Positions 53,016 through 62,236 of a stretch of DNA of 64,000 nt are shown here, in pieces. The position numbers were made by a program, and so were the translations under genes. The notes under the pieces are model-generated. The model was not told the DNA's origin, searched no databases, and was given only the letters and a program-made list of their open reading frames with translations. The stretch is from assembly GCF_003697845.1 (NCBI RefSeq), contig NZ_RDQE01000005.1:124001-188000 (forward strand), in the 5' to 3' direction. Each line of letters opens with the position of its first letter. Within the stretch, counting starts at the first letter, position 1. This DNA is from Halobellus captivus (GTDB lineage: Archaea > Halobacteriota > Halobacteria > Halobacteriales > Haloferacaceae).

Positions 53016-55370
53016 ATGGCAGTACTCTGGCTGGACGACGTCGACGCCGACGACATCGGGACCGTCGGCGGCAAGGGAGCTTCGCTGGGTGAACTCATCG
53101 GCGCGGGGCTGCCGGTTCCGCCGGGATTCGTCGTCACGGCGGGGACCTACCGTGAGTTCATCGAGGAGGCGGAGATCGACGAGGAGCTGTTCTCCGCCGT
53201 CGACGTGGATCCCGAGGACTCCGCGGCGCTCCGGGAGGCGGAGGCGACCGCCCGCGAGCTGATCACGGAGACCCCGTTCCCCGAGCCGGTCCGTGAGGGG
53301 ATCTTGGAGAGCTACCGCGAGATGGGCGAGGACGGCGAGGAGGCGTTCGTCGCCGTCCGCTCCTCGGCGACCGCCGAGGACCTGCCAGACTCCTCGTTCG
53401 CCGGCCAGCAGGAGACGTTCCTCAACGTCCGAGAGGCCGACCTCCTCCGGCGCGTGAAGGAGTGCTGGGCGTCGCTTTTCACCCAGCGGGCGATCTACTA
53501 CCGCCAACAGCGCGGCTTCCCCCACGAGGACGTCGACATCGCGGTCGTCGTCCAGCGGATGGTCGACGCCGAGAAGTCGGGCGTGCTGTTCACGAGCCAC
53601 CCCTCGACCGGCGACCCACAGATGACGATCGAGGCCGCCTGGGGGCTCGGCGAGGCGGTCGTCTCGGGCACCGTCTCCCCGGACAACTACGTGTACGACC
53701 GCGGCCGCGGAGCCGTGGAGAACGTCACGATCGCCGATAAGAAGGTCGAGATGGTGAAGGATCCAGAGTCAGGCGAGACGGTCCAGCTCGAGGTCGGGGA
53801 GGACCGACGGAACGAGCGCGTCCTCTCGGACGCGGAGATCGAGGAGCTGGTCGGGCTCGGCGAACTCGTCGAGGACCACTACGGCACCCCCCAGGACGTC
53901 GAGTGGGCGATCTACGAGGGCGAGGTGTACATGCTCCAGTCGCGGCCGATCACCACGATCCGCGAGGAGGCCGGTGACGACGCGACTGCGGGAAGCGTCG
54001 ATGCCTCGACCGGCGGGGCCGCGGCCGACGGGAACGGCGACGCAAGCGGCTCCGGGGCGGAGGACGGCGGAAACGGCGCGAACGACGACTCGGACGTCCT
54101 CGTCGACGGGCTCGGCGCGAGCCCCGGCGTCGTGTCGGGTACCGTCCGGATCGTGACGAAGCTCGACCACCTCGACCAGGTCCAGGAGGGCGACGTGCTC
54201 GTGACCGAGATGACGATGCCGGACATGGTGCCCGCGATGAAGCGCGCCGCGGGGATCGTGACCGACGAGGGAGGGATGACGAGCCACGCCGCGATCATCT
54301 CCCGCGAGCTCGGCGTTCCGGCGGTCGTCGGCACGGGCAACGGGACCCGCGTGCTGGAGGAGGGCGGAGGCGTCACGCTCGACGGCGACAAGGGAACCGT
54401 CCGTGCCGGAGCCGACGAGACGGCCGAGTCCGGCGAGGAGTTCGAGCCGGTCGAGGCCGCGCGGCCGGAGACGCCCGTCAAGCCGATGACCGCGACGGAG
54501 GTGAAGGTGAACGTCTCGATCCCGGAGGCCGGCGAGCGGGCGGCCGCAACCGGCGCGGACGGCGTCGGCCTGCTCCGGATCGAGCACATGGTGCTCTCGC
54601 TCGGGAAGACGCCGGAGAAGTACATCGCCGACCACGGCAAGCGGGCGTATCAGGACGAGCTCATCGAGGGCGTCCGGCGGGTCGCGGACGAGTTCTATCC
54701 GCGGCCGGTTCGGGTCCGGACGATCGACGCGCCGACCGACGAGTTCCGCGATCTCGAGGGCGGCGACGGCGAGCCGAACGAGCACAACCCGATGTTGGGC
54801 TGGCGGGGCGTCCGTCGGAGCCTCGACAAACCAGAGCCGTTCCGTCAGGAGCTCGCCGCGTTCGCGCGGCTCATCGACATGGGGTACGACAACCTCGAGG
54901 TGATGTTCCCACTGGTCAACGACGCCGCCGACCTCGAGGGCGTGAAACGCCACATGCGCGATGCGGGGATCGATCCCGAGACGCACCGGTGGGGCGTGAT
55001 GATCGAGACGCCGGCGAGCGCGCTCCAGATCGACGAGCTCGCCGAGGCGGGGATCGACTTCGCCTCCTTCGGCACCAACGACCTGACCCAGTACACGCTC
55101 GCCGTCGACCGCAACAACGAACACGTCGCCGACCGATTCGACGAGCTCCACCCCGCCGTTCTCCGGCTCATCGGCGACACGATCGAGCGGTGTCGCGAAC
55201 TCGGCGTCGACACCAGCATCTGCGGACAGGCCGGTTCGAAGTCCGAGATGGTCGATTTCCTCGTCGAGGAGGGCGTCTCCTCCATCTCCGCGAACATCGA
55301 CGCGGTCCGGGACGTCCAACACGAGGTCAAACGGGTCGAACAGCGGTTGCTGCTCGATTCGGTGCGCTGA
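53016..55370 (+). CDS. ppsA: Phosphoenolpyruvate synthase
   Basis: 784 residues. It converts pyruvate and ATP to phosphoenolpyruvate, AMP and phosphate for gluconeogenesis. Domain order: N-terminal ATP-binding domain (GGKGASLGEL, RSSATAEDLPDSSFAGQQET), the phosphohistidine domain with GGMTSHAAIISRELGVP (His424), and a C-terminal PEP-utilising barrel (GFDASFGTNDLTQYTL-like). A Gly/Asp/Ala insert (residues about 325-360) separates the first two domains. ATG 53016 begins MAVLWLDDVDADDIGTVGGKG, the normal N terminus. Confidence 0.96.
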   Translation: MAVLWLDDVDADDIGTVGGKGASLGELIGAGLPVPPGFVVTAGTYREFIEEAEIDEELFSAVDVDPEDSAALREAEATARELITETPFPEPVREGILESYREMGEDGEEAFVAVRSSATAEDLPDSSFAGQQETFLNVREADLLRRVKECWASLFTQRAIYYRQQRGFPHEDVDIAVVVQRMVDAEKSGVLFTSHPSTGDPQMTIEAAWGLGEAVVSGTVSPDNYVYDRGRGAVENVTIADKKVEMVKDPESGETVQLEVGEDRRNERVLSDAEIEELVGLGELVEDHYGTPQDVEWAIYEGEVYMLQSRPITTIREEAGDDATAGSVDASTGGAAADGNGDASGSGAEDGGNGANDDSDVLVDGLGASPGVVSGTVRIVTKLDHLDQVQEGDVLVTEMTMPDMVPAMKRAAGIVTDEGGMTSHAAIISRELGVPAVVGTGNGTRVLEEGGGVTLDGDKGTVRAGADETAESGEEFEPVEAARPETPVKPMTATEVKVNVSIPEAGERAAATGADGVGLLRIEHMVLSLGKTPEKYIADHGKRAYQDELIEGVRRVADEFYPRPVRVRTIDAPTDEFRDLEGGDGEPNEHNPMLGWRGVRRSLDKPEPFRQELAAFARLIDMGYDNLEVMFPLVNDAADLEGVKRHMRDAGIDPETHRWGVMIETPASALQIDELAEAGIDFASFGTNDLTQYTLAVDRNNEHVADRFDELHPAVLRLIGDTIERCRELGVDTSICGQAGSKSEMVDFLVEEGVSSISANIDAVRDVQHEVKRVEQRLLLDSVR

Positions 55371-55526
55371 GATCGGTCGGGTCGGGATCCGTCCCTGGCG
55401 GTCGGTCGGAAGGGGCTGGCGGACCGACCGGAAGCGGCCGACGGACCGACCGGAGGGGGCGGCCGTCACCGGTTCCGAGCGAGCGGAACCAACATATTCA
55501 CTATCGGCGGCGACGAACCCGGATCC

Positions 55527-56168
55527 ATGAGCACGGACGACGTCTCTCGGCGCACGTTCATGCGGACCGCCGGCGGCACGGCTGCCGCCGTCGGCGGAGC
55601 CACGGCCGCGACGGGGACCGCCGCGGGACAGGAGGGAGGGAGCGAGGAACCGGACTGGCCGAGCGCCACGAACGGGAACGTGGGATCGTACCAGGACGCC
55701 CGCGGCGAAAGCGAGGTGACGGTCTCCGTCGGCGCCGGTGACCAGGGACTCGCGTTCGATCCGACGCAGCTGTGGGTCGACACGGGAACGACGATCACGT
55801 GGGAGTGGACCGGAAACGGCGGTGCCCACAACGTCCAGACCGTCGAGGACGGCGGGCCGGCCTCCCTCGACAGCGGCGACCCCGTCGACGAGGAGGGATA
55901 CACCTACGAGTACGAGGTGACCGAGGAGGACGCCGGCATCACCCACTACCACTGCGTCCCTCACACCTCGGTCGGCATGCACGCCGGACTCGCGGTCGGC
56001 GAGGACGTCCCGACGGTGGACACGGGCGGCGGTGAAAGCAGCGCGGTGTTCGTCCCCGACAGCGCCCGTGCGCTCACCATCGCCACGTTCATCGCCATGG
56101 TGAGCACCCTGGGGCTCGCGTTCGTCTTCATGAAGTACGGCGGAACGATCGCCCCCGACGAGGCCTGA
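55527..56168 (+). CDS. Membrane-anchored halocyanin-type blue copper protein
   Basis: 213 residues. A twin-arginine signal SRRTFMRTAGG (residues 7-17), a cupredoxin domain with copper ligands His101 (AHNV), Cys143 and His146 (HCVPH), Met151 (SVGMH), and a C-terminal membrane helix (183-203). It is therefore exported by Tat and held by its C terminus, unlike the lipid-anchored halocyanin at 21224. Probably an electron carrier of the respiratory chain. Confidence 0.9.
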   Translation: MSTDDVSRRTFMRTAGGTAAAVGGATAATGTAAGQEGGSEEPDWPSATNGNVGSYQDARGESEVTVSVGAGDQGLAFDPTQLWVDTGTTITWEWTGNGGAHNVQTVEDGGPASLDSGDPVDEEGYTYEYEVTEEDAGITHYHCVPHTSVGMHAGLAVGEDVPTVDTGGGESSAVFVPDSARALTIATFIAMVSTLGLAFVFMKYGGTIAPDEA

Positions 56169-56227
56169 ACCGCGACTCCGCACGCTCCCTTCTCCCGTCG
56201 CCGGTCTTCGGCCGTGCAGGTGCAACC

Positions 56228-57274
56228 TCAAGTCGCGCCGAGATCCCGGTAGACGTCGACGTATCGGTCGAGGATCGCGTCGCGGCCGTACGTCTCGAGC
56301 GCGGGATCGCTCGTTCGCCGCTCGAGGTCGCCGACGGCGACGATCGCGTCGGCCAGCTCGGCGGGGCTCGTGACGAGTTGCCCGCGCTCACGGCCCTCGA
56401 CGAGTTCGTGGGCGCTCGAGTCGGCCTGGTACTCGACGAGCCCGACGCAGCCGCAGGCCAGCGCCCACAGCAGCTCCGTCGCGAACGTCTCCCAGCTCGC
56501 CGTCTGTGCGAAGACGTGGGTGCCTTTGAACACCGAGACGCGCTCGTCGAGCGGGAGCTCTCCGAGGAACGCCACCCGATCGTCGATCCGGAGGTCCTCG
56601 GCGGTCGATTCGATCCGAGCGCGCTCGGGACCGTCGCCGATCACGGCCGCGTTCCAGTCGCGCCCCCGGATCTCGGCCAACGCCAACAGGAACGTCTCGA
56701 CGTTGGCGTGGCGGTCGAGCCGCCGTGAGTAGACGGCGTCGAAGCGGTCGTCCGGCTCCGTCTCGCGAACGAGATCGAGGTCGACGCTTTCCGGGATCAC
56801 CCGAACCGTCGAGCCGTCAGCGCCGTGTTCGCGGATCCGCGTCTTCGTCGTGCGCGAGGGCGTCGAGACCGCGTCGGCGTCGCGCGCGAGCAGCCGATAG
56901 ATCCGTCGCGAGTCCGCCGGGTGGTCGCGCCACCAGTCGACGAGGACCGGGGGGCCGCCGGCCCGGCCGGCGAGGGTCGTCCCGAGCGCCGGCGTCGGCG
57001 GGCTGTTGACCGCGTGGACGACGTCCGGGTCGAGCCGGCGGACGGCCGCCGGAACCCGCGCCGCGAACGTCGTCGGCGAGGGGTCGACGACGACGGACCG
57101 ATACGTGACGTCGTCGGCCTCGAACGTCGACGCCTCGCCGCCCCACCAGCGGGCACACAGCCACGTCACGTCGTGGCCGCGGTCGGCGAGCCCCGTGGCG
57201 ATCCGGTGCGTCCGGGAACGCGCCGGCGTGTCGCCGTGTTCGGGGCTGAAAAGCGAGACGAACGCGACGCGCAT
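56228..57274 (-). CDS. Glycosyltransferase family 4-like protein
   Basis: 348 residues with a GT-B fold: N-terminal MRVAFVSLFSPEHGDTPARSRTHRIATGLADRGHDVTWL, and the C-terminal donor site with AVIGDGPERARIES and TASWETFATELLWALACGCVGLVEY. The Glu in the ETFATELLWALA region is the typical GT4 donor contact. Donor and acceptor sugars cannot be predicted. Stands alone, converging with the halocyanin gene. Confidence 0.88.
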   Translation of the reverse strand: MRVAFVSLFSPEHGDTPARSRTHRIATGLADRGHDVTWLCARWWGGEASTFEADDVTYRSVVVDPSPTTFAARVPAAVRRLDPDVVHAVNSPPTPALGTTLAGRAGGPPVLVDWWRDHPADSRRIYRLLARDADAVSTPSRTTKTRIREHGADGSTVRVIPESVDLDLVRETEPDDRFDAVYSRRLDRHANVETFLLALAEIRGRDWNAAVIGDGPERARIESTAEDLRIDDRVAFLGELPLDERVSVFKGTHVFAQTASWETFATELLWALACGCVGLVEYQADSSAHELVEGRERGQLVTSPAELADAIVAVGDLERRTSDPALETYGRDAILDRYVDVYRDLGAT

Positions 57275-57399
57275 ACGACGACCGGAGGACGGGGGCGAAC
57301 AAAAAGACCCGCGATCCGCCCGGGAGGAAGCGTCGCGGCGCGTCCGGGGGACGTGAACTCCACCCGAAACGGTTTCTCCCCCGCGACGGAACGGGACGT

Positions 57400-59364
57400 A
57401 TGCACCGATACGACGTCGAACGCTACCTCAACGTGCGGGGAGCGGGCGGCGCGGACCTGGGTCCCGACGGCCGACTCTCGTTTCTGCTCGACACCACCGG
57501 CACCTCGCAGGTGTGGTCGGTCGACGCCCCGCTCGCGTGGCCCGAACAACACACGTTCTTCGAGGATCGCGTCACGTTCGTCGACTCGTCGCCCGAGCGA
57601 TCGGAGGCCGTCTTCGGCATGGACGAGGGCGGAAACGAGCGCGCACAGCTGTACCGGCTCGACTTCGAGACGGGAGCGATCACGGACCTCACGGCGCACC
57701 CCGACGCGAAACACCGGTGGGGCGGCTGGGCGAGCGACGGCGAGCGGTTCGCGTTCGCGTCGAACCGGCGCGAGGAGGCGGCCTTCGACGTCTACGTTCA
57801 GGACCGCGACGGCGTCGGCGACGACGCGGAGCTCGTCCACGAGGGCGACGGCTGGCTCTCCGTGGCCGGCTGGTCGCCCGACGACGACCGGCTGATCGTC
57901 CACGAGGCACACTCCTCGTTCGACCACGACCTGTACACCCTCGACTTCGACACGGGCGAGTTGACGCACCATACATCCCACGAGGGGGACGTCCGGTACG
58001 GGAGTCCCGAGTGGGGGCCGGACGGCGAGGCGATCTACCTCGTCACCGACCGCGAGACCGACACGCTCCGGCTCGAACGGCTCGACCTCGAGACCGGCGG
58101 TTTCGGCGTCGTCGTCGACGGCGACGAAAACGGTGACGGCGGTGGCGGCGAGGACGGCGATACGGGCGAAGGCGGCGATGGTGACGACGGGGGAAACGAC
58201 GCGGACGAAAGCGGTCACGGGGACGAACGCGACCGCGAGGGCGACGACGAGAAGCCGCCGGCGGACGCCGACCCCGACGAGGGCAGCTGGAACGTCGATG
58301 GAGTCGCGATCCACGAGGAGTCCCGGCGGATCGTCTACTCGCGGAACGTCGACGGCTACACCGAGATCACGGTCGGCGAACTGGTCTCGCCCGACCGGAT
58401 CGACGAGTTCCCCGCGCCCGAGTTGCCGAGGGGCGTCGCCGGCGGCGTGAGCTTCGGCCCCGACGGCGACCGGTTCGCGATCACCGCCACGGGCAGCACC
58501 GACAACGCGAACGTCCACGTCGTCGAGACGACCACGGGCGAGACGGCGCGCTGGACGAACGCCTCCACTGCGGGGATCCCCCGGGACACGTTCGTCGAGC
58601 CCGAACTCGTCCACTACCCCACCTTCGACGGCCGGGACATTCCCGCGTTCTTCTCGGTGCCGGAGACCGACGCGCCCGAGTCGGGCTATCCCGTCGTCGT
58701 GGACGTCCACGGCGGACCGGAGTCACAGCGACGACCCTCCTTCGGCGCGGTCAAACAGTACCTCGTGAACGGCGGCTACGCCGTCTTCGAGCCGAACGTC
58801 CGCGGCTCCTCGGGGTACGGGAAGGCGTACGCCGCGCTCGACGACGTCGAGAAGCGGATGGACTCGGTCGCGGACCTGCGGGCGGGCGTCGAGTGGCTCC
58901 ACGATCACCCGGAGGTCGACCCCGACCGGATCGTCGCGATGGGCGGCTCCTACGGCGGGTTCATGGTGCTCGCGGCGCTGACGGAGTATCCGGAGCTGTG
59001 GGCCGCCGGCGTCGACGTCGTCGGCATCGCGAACTTCGTCACCTTCCTCGAGAACACCGGCGACTGGCGGCGCGAGCTGCGCGAGGCCGAGTACGGCTCG
59101 CTCGCCGAGGACCGGGAGTTCCTCGAGTCCATTTCGCCGATCAACAACGTCGAGTCGATCGAGTCGCCGCTCTTCGTCCTCCACGGCGCGAACGACCCGC
59201 GGGTGCCCGTCGGCGAGGCCGAGCGGATCGTCGAGGAGGCCCGCAAGCAGGACGTTCCGGTTCGCAAGCTGATCTTCGACGACGAGGGACACGGCTTCTC
59301 GAAGCTGGAGAACCGGATCGAGGCGTACCGCGCGATCGTCGAGTTCCTCGGGGAACACGTCTAG
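57400..59364 (+). CDS. S9 family (prolyl-oligopeptidase/acylaminoacyl-peptidase) serine peptidase
   Basis: 654 residues. A beta-propeller covers about 1-380 and an alpha/beta hydrolase domain about 390-654, with catalytic Ser517 in GGSYGGF, Asp599 in GANDPRVP and His631 in EGHGF. It cleaves short peptides in the cytosol. A 55-residue Gly/Asp-rich insert (about 238-290) lies within the propeller. No signal peptide is seen. Confidence 0.93.
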   Translation: MHRYDVERYLNVRGAGGADLGPDGRLSFLLDTTGTSQVWSVDAPLAWPEQHTFFEDRVTFVDSSPERSEAVFGMDEGGNERAQLYRLDFETGAITDLTAHPDAKHRWGGWASDGERFAFASNRREEAAFDVYVQDRDGVGDDAELVHEGDGWLSVAGWSPDDDRLIVHEAHSSFDHDLYTLDFDTGELTHHTSHEGDVRYGSPEWGPDGEAIYLVTDRETDTLRLERLDLETGGFGVVVDGDENGDGGGGEDGDTGEGGDGDDGGNDADESGHGDERDREGDDEKPPADADPDEGSWNVDGVAIHEESRRIVYSRNVDGYTEITVGELVSPDRIDEFPAPELPRGVAGGVSFGPDGDRFAITATGSTDNANVHVVETTTGETARWTNASTAGIPRDTFVEPELVHYPTFDGRDIPAFFSVPETDAPESGYPVVVDVHGGPESQRRPSFGAVKQYLVNGGYAVFEPNVRGSSGYGKAYAALDDVEKRMDSVADLRAGVEWLHDHPEVDPDRIVAMGGSYGGFMVLAALTEYPELWAAGVDVVGIANFVTFLENTGDWRRELREAEYGSLAEDREFLESISPINNVESIESPLFVLHGANDPRVPVGEAERIVEEARKQDVPVRKLIFDDEGHGFSKLENRIEAYRAIVEFLGEHV

Positions 59365-59419
59365 GGAGAAGACGACCGCGGTCCGAAACGACCTTACCCC
59401 GCGGGCCCGCCTCACCGGT

Positions 59420-59698
59420 ATGGTCGAGAACGTCGTCTATCCCGCGTACTTCGACGTCGACCGCTCGCGGTCGGAGGGTCGCCGCGTCCCGACGGACCTC
59501 GCCGTCGAGGACCCGACCGTCGACGAGATCGCGAAGGCGGTCCAGCAGGTCGGCTACGACGCGGTGATCGAACGGGAGAAGACGTACTCTCGCGAGTACG
59601 AGCCCCGCGGCGCGGTGGTGGTGCGCGGCACCGACGACACCGCGAAGAACGACCTCGTACAGGCGATCGCCGCCTACATCGGGATCCTCCGCGAGTGA
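59420..59698 (+). CDS. srp19: Signal recognition particle 19 kDa protein
   Basis: A 92-residue protein that binds the 7S RNA and helps load SRP54. [32 protein letters not shown] is the family signature, including the arginines that contact RNA. Typical length for archaea. The stop is 2 nt before the start of gar1. Confidence 0.95.
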   Translation: MVENVVYPAYFDVDRSRSEGRRVPTDLAVEDPTVDEIAKAVQQVGYDAVIEREKTYSREYEPRGAVVVRGTDDTAKNDLVQAIAAYIGILRE

Positions 59699-59700
59699 CG

Positions 59701-59931
59701 ATGCGTCGCGTCGGCACCGTCGTCAGAACCGCCCAGGGCCTCGCGATCGCCCGCGCCGATCCGGGAGAGGAACCGCCGGACATCGGTGCCGGCGTCGTCG
59801 ACGAGTCCCTCTCGCGGGTCGGCCGCGTCGTCGACGTGTTCGGCCCGGTCTCACACCCGTACGTCGCCGTCACCCCCGACGACGGCGTCGCGCTCGCCGC
59901 GCTCGTCGGCGGACCGCTGTACGCCCGGTGA
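59701..59931 (+). CDS. gar1: H/ACA RNP component Gar1
   Basis: 76 residues. MRRVGTVVRTAQGLAIARAD, then VGRVVDVFGPVSHPYVAV, is the small beta-barrel of Gar1, which joins Cbf5, Nop10 and L7Ae for pseudouridylation. Paired with srp19 as in other euryarchaea. Start ATG 59701 or GTG 59695. Confidence 0.92.
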   Translation: MRRVGTVVRTAQGLAIARADPGEEPPDIGAGVVDESLSRVGRVVDVFGPVSHPYVAVTPDDGVALAALVGGPLYAR

Positions 59932-60056
59932 GAGGCGATCATCGGTAGAGAGCGATTCCCCCAGCCGCTCGGCCGTCGACACTCAGTGACTCGAGCGGTG
60001 GCGCGCGCCTGCGAGCGCCCGGAGGGCGCGAGTCAGCATGCGCGAGGGAGGGCGAT

Positions 60057-60244
60057 ACGACCCGTCAGCGGTTCCGGCGGGTCGTTGAGCCCGAGGCTGG
60101 GGAGGCGTGAGGTGCGGGGCTGTGCGGTGCGGGGTGGGATTCAAAGGGGCAGCCGCGAGGACGGCGCAGGCGACGTAAGGACCGCAGGGAAGGAGTGAAA
60201 CGACTGACCGAGGACAGAAACGAGCGTGCGCCGTCCTCGCGGCT
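60057..60244. repeat. Dispersed structured intergenic element, copy B
   Basis: ACGACCCG (60057-60064) pairs with CGGGTCGT (60078-60085). The 38-bp core identical to copy A is at 60091-60128. A perfect 18-bp inverted repeat follows (60151-60168 with 60227-60244) around a 58-nt loop. No gene is found in 59932-60319. The long stem suggests a structured RNA or a small mobile repeat. Confidence 0.7.
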
Positions 60245-60319
60245 GGGGCTTTGGAGGTGTTCTCCGCGGTGGAATCGGTAACGCCATCCGTTCGCTGATC
60301 GCCGCCGACGCCACCCCGA

Positions 60320-60604
60320 TCAGGCCGAGCCTTCCTCGACGATCTCGAAGTCGTCGATCGTCTTCATCGAGCGGACGAGCCGCTCGCACACGACGAGCTT
60401 CTCCGTGCGGTCCAGCCGGTCCCACGCCAGCTCCGGCGGCGGCGACTCCTCGAACGCCTGAAACCGCTCGAACACCCGCTCGTTGAGGAACCGCTCGAAT
60501 GAGCCACAGTTCGGGCACGTCACCGAGAGGTGTGACGTGTCGAACTCCCGGCTCACGGTCTGTTCGAGACAGTTCAGACAGCGGTACCGCCGGCTTCGAC
60601 TCAT
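60320..60604 (-). CDS. Haloarchaeal zinc-ribbon protein (94 aa)
   Basis: The protein begins MSRSRRYRCLNCLEQ and has a second CPNC, giving a four-Cys zinc ribbon of 94 residues. The remaining 60 residues are helical (WDRLDRTEKLVVCERLVRSMKT). Function unknown. Confidence 0.75.
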   Translation of the reverse strand: MSRSRRYRCLNCLEQTVSREFDTSHLSVTCPNCGSFERFLNERVFERFQAFEESPPPELAWDRLDRTEKLVVCERLVRSMKTIDDFEIVEEGSA

Positions 60605-60706
60605 ATTAGAACGAGGCGTCGAACGCGCTAATATCTGCGGTTGCCGGAGATCGGGTTCGAGTCGTCGAGTTCGACAGAAGGACGGACCGGAGGAGAGTCG
60701 CCGGCG

Positions 60707-62236
60707 CTAGAACGATCCCGACGCCGCGATGACGCCCTCGGCCGCGGCCTCGGCCGCCTCGATGACGGGACCGAAGCCAGGGAGGAGCAGCACGGTCGCG
60801 ACCGCCGCGAAGACGACCGCCGCGTACAGCGCGGTCGGCCGCACGTCGATCGCGTCCAGCGCGCTCGGCGTCGCGGGGTCGTCGAGGAACATCGCCCGCA
60901 CGACCCGACTGTAGTAGTACAGCGATATCACGCTGTTCACCGCGCCGAGGCCCGCGAGCCAGAGGAATCCGTTCTCGATGGCTCCCATGAACAGGAAGTA
61001 CTTCGAGAAGAACCCGGCGAACGGCGGGAGCCCGGCGAGCGAGAACATGAACACGGCCATCGCCGTACACGCCACGGGGGCGCGCCGCGCGAGACCCGCG
61101 TAGTCCTCGAACGTCCGACCGATCCCCCACCGCTCGGCCAGCGCGACGAAGAGGAACGCGCCGGTGTTCATGAAGCCGTAGACGAGCAGGTGCGCCATCG
61201 CGGCGCCCATCACGGCCTCGTTACCGGCACTACCCGACGAGAGCGCCGCCAGTCCGATCAACGCGTAGCCCGCGTGGCCGATGGAGGAGTACGCCAGCAT
61301 GCGCTTGACCTCCTCCTGAACGGCCGCCGCGAAGTTGCCGAGCGTCATCGTCACCGCCGCGACGACGGCGAACGCGAGCGCCCAGTCGATGCCGGCCGCG
61401 AGCGACGCCCCGAGCGGGAACGCCTCGGTGAACACGCGGAAGGCGACGACGAACCCGGCCGCCTTCGACGCCGACGAGAGGAACGCGCTCACCGGCGCGG
61501 GCGCGCCCTCGTACGCCTCCGGCGCCCAGAAGTGGAACGGCACGGAGGCCGTCTTGAACGCCACGCCGCCGACGATCATCACGATCCCGATGCCGGCGAC
61601 GCCGGCGAGCGAGCCGAGCGATTCGATCCCGCTCGCGACCTCGCCGAAGATCAGCGATCCGGTCGCCGCGTACACCAACGAGATCCCGAACAGGAACACC
61701 GCCGACGACAGCGCGCCGACGAGGAAGTACTTCAGCCCCGCCTCGACGCTGCCGCGGTCCTTCTTCAGGAACGCCACCAGCGCGTACGACGGCAGCGACA
61801 CCATCTCCAGGGCGACGAAGACGACCGCGAGCGAGTTCGCGACCGCCAGAAGCGCCATCCCCGTCGCGGCGAAGAGCGTCAGCGAGTAGAACGCCGCGGG
61901 GTTCGCGTGGTCGTGGAAGTAGTCGTGGGCGGCCACGACGACGAGCGCCGTCACCGACGCGAAGATCGCGGTGAAGAACAGCGCCAGCGTGTCCACCTTC
62001 ACCGCGCCCTCGAGCAGCGTGATCGCCCCGCCGGTGTCGGCGTGACCCGTGCCGGCGACCACGAACCAGACGGTGACCGAAAGCGACGCGAGCGCGCCGA
62101 GCGCGCTCACGAGCGCCATCGACGTGTTCGACCGCTCGTTGGGACGGATCGTGTCGACCAACAGCAGCGCGAGCCCGGTGAGTCCGAGCAGCAGCGCGGG
62201 CGACAGCGCGGACCACGCCGGAAGCGCGTTAGACAT
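60707..62236 (-). CDS. nuoN: NADH dehydrogenase-like complex subunit N
   Basis: 509 residues and about 14 membrane helices. It is an antiporter-like proton-pumping subunit of complex I. Conserved charged residues are visible, such as Glu in FVALEMVSLPSYALVAFLKKD. Its start overlaps the end of nuoM by 8 bp, so translation is coupled. Confidence 0.94.
   Translation of the reverse strand: MSNALPAWSALSPALLLGLTGLALLLVDTIRPNERSNTSMALVSALGALASLSVTVWFVVAGTGHADTGGAITLLEGAVKVDTLALFFTAIFASVTALVVVAAHDYFHDHANPAAFYSLTLFAATGMALLAVANSLAVVFVALEMVSLPSYALVAFLKKDRGSVEAGLKYFLVGALSSAVFLFGISLVYAATGSLIFGEVASGIESLGSLAGVAGIGIVMIVGGVAFKTASVPFHFWAPEAYEGAPAPVSAFLSSASKAAGFVVAFRVFTEAFPLGASLAAGIDWALAFAVVAAVTMTLGNFAAAVQEEVKRMLAYSSIGHAGYALIGLAALSSGSAGNEAVMGAAMAHLLVYGFMNTGAFLFVALAERWGIGRTFEDYAGLARRAPVACTAMAVFMFSLAGLPPFAGFFSKYFLFMGAIENGFLWLAGLGAVNSVISLYYYSRVVRAMFLDDPATPSALDAIDVRPTALYAAVVFAAVATVLLLPGFGPVIEAAEAAAEGVIAASGSF

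Noticed and set aside
59986-60198. Open frame across dispersed element copy B
   Set aside because: It overlaps the structured repeat, has low-complexity Arg/Gly content and no conserved partner.
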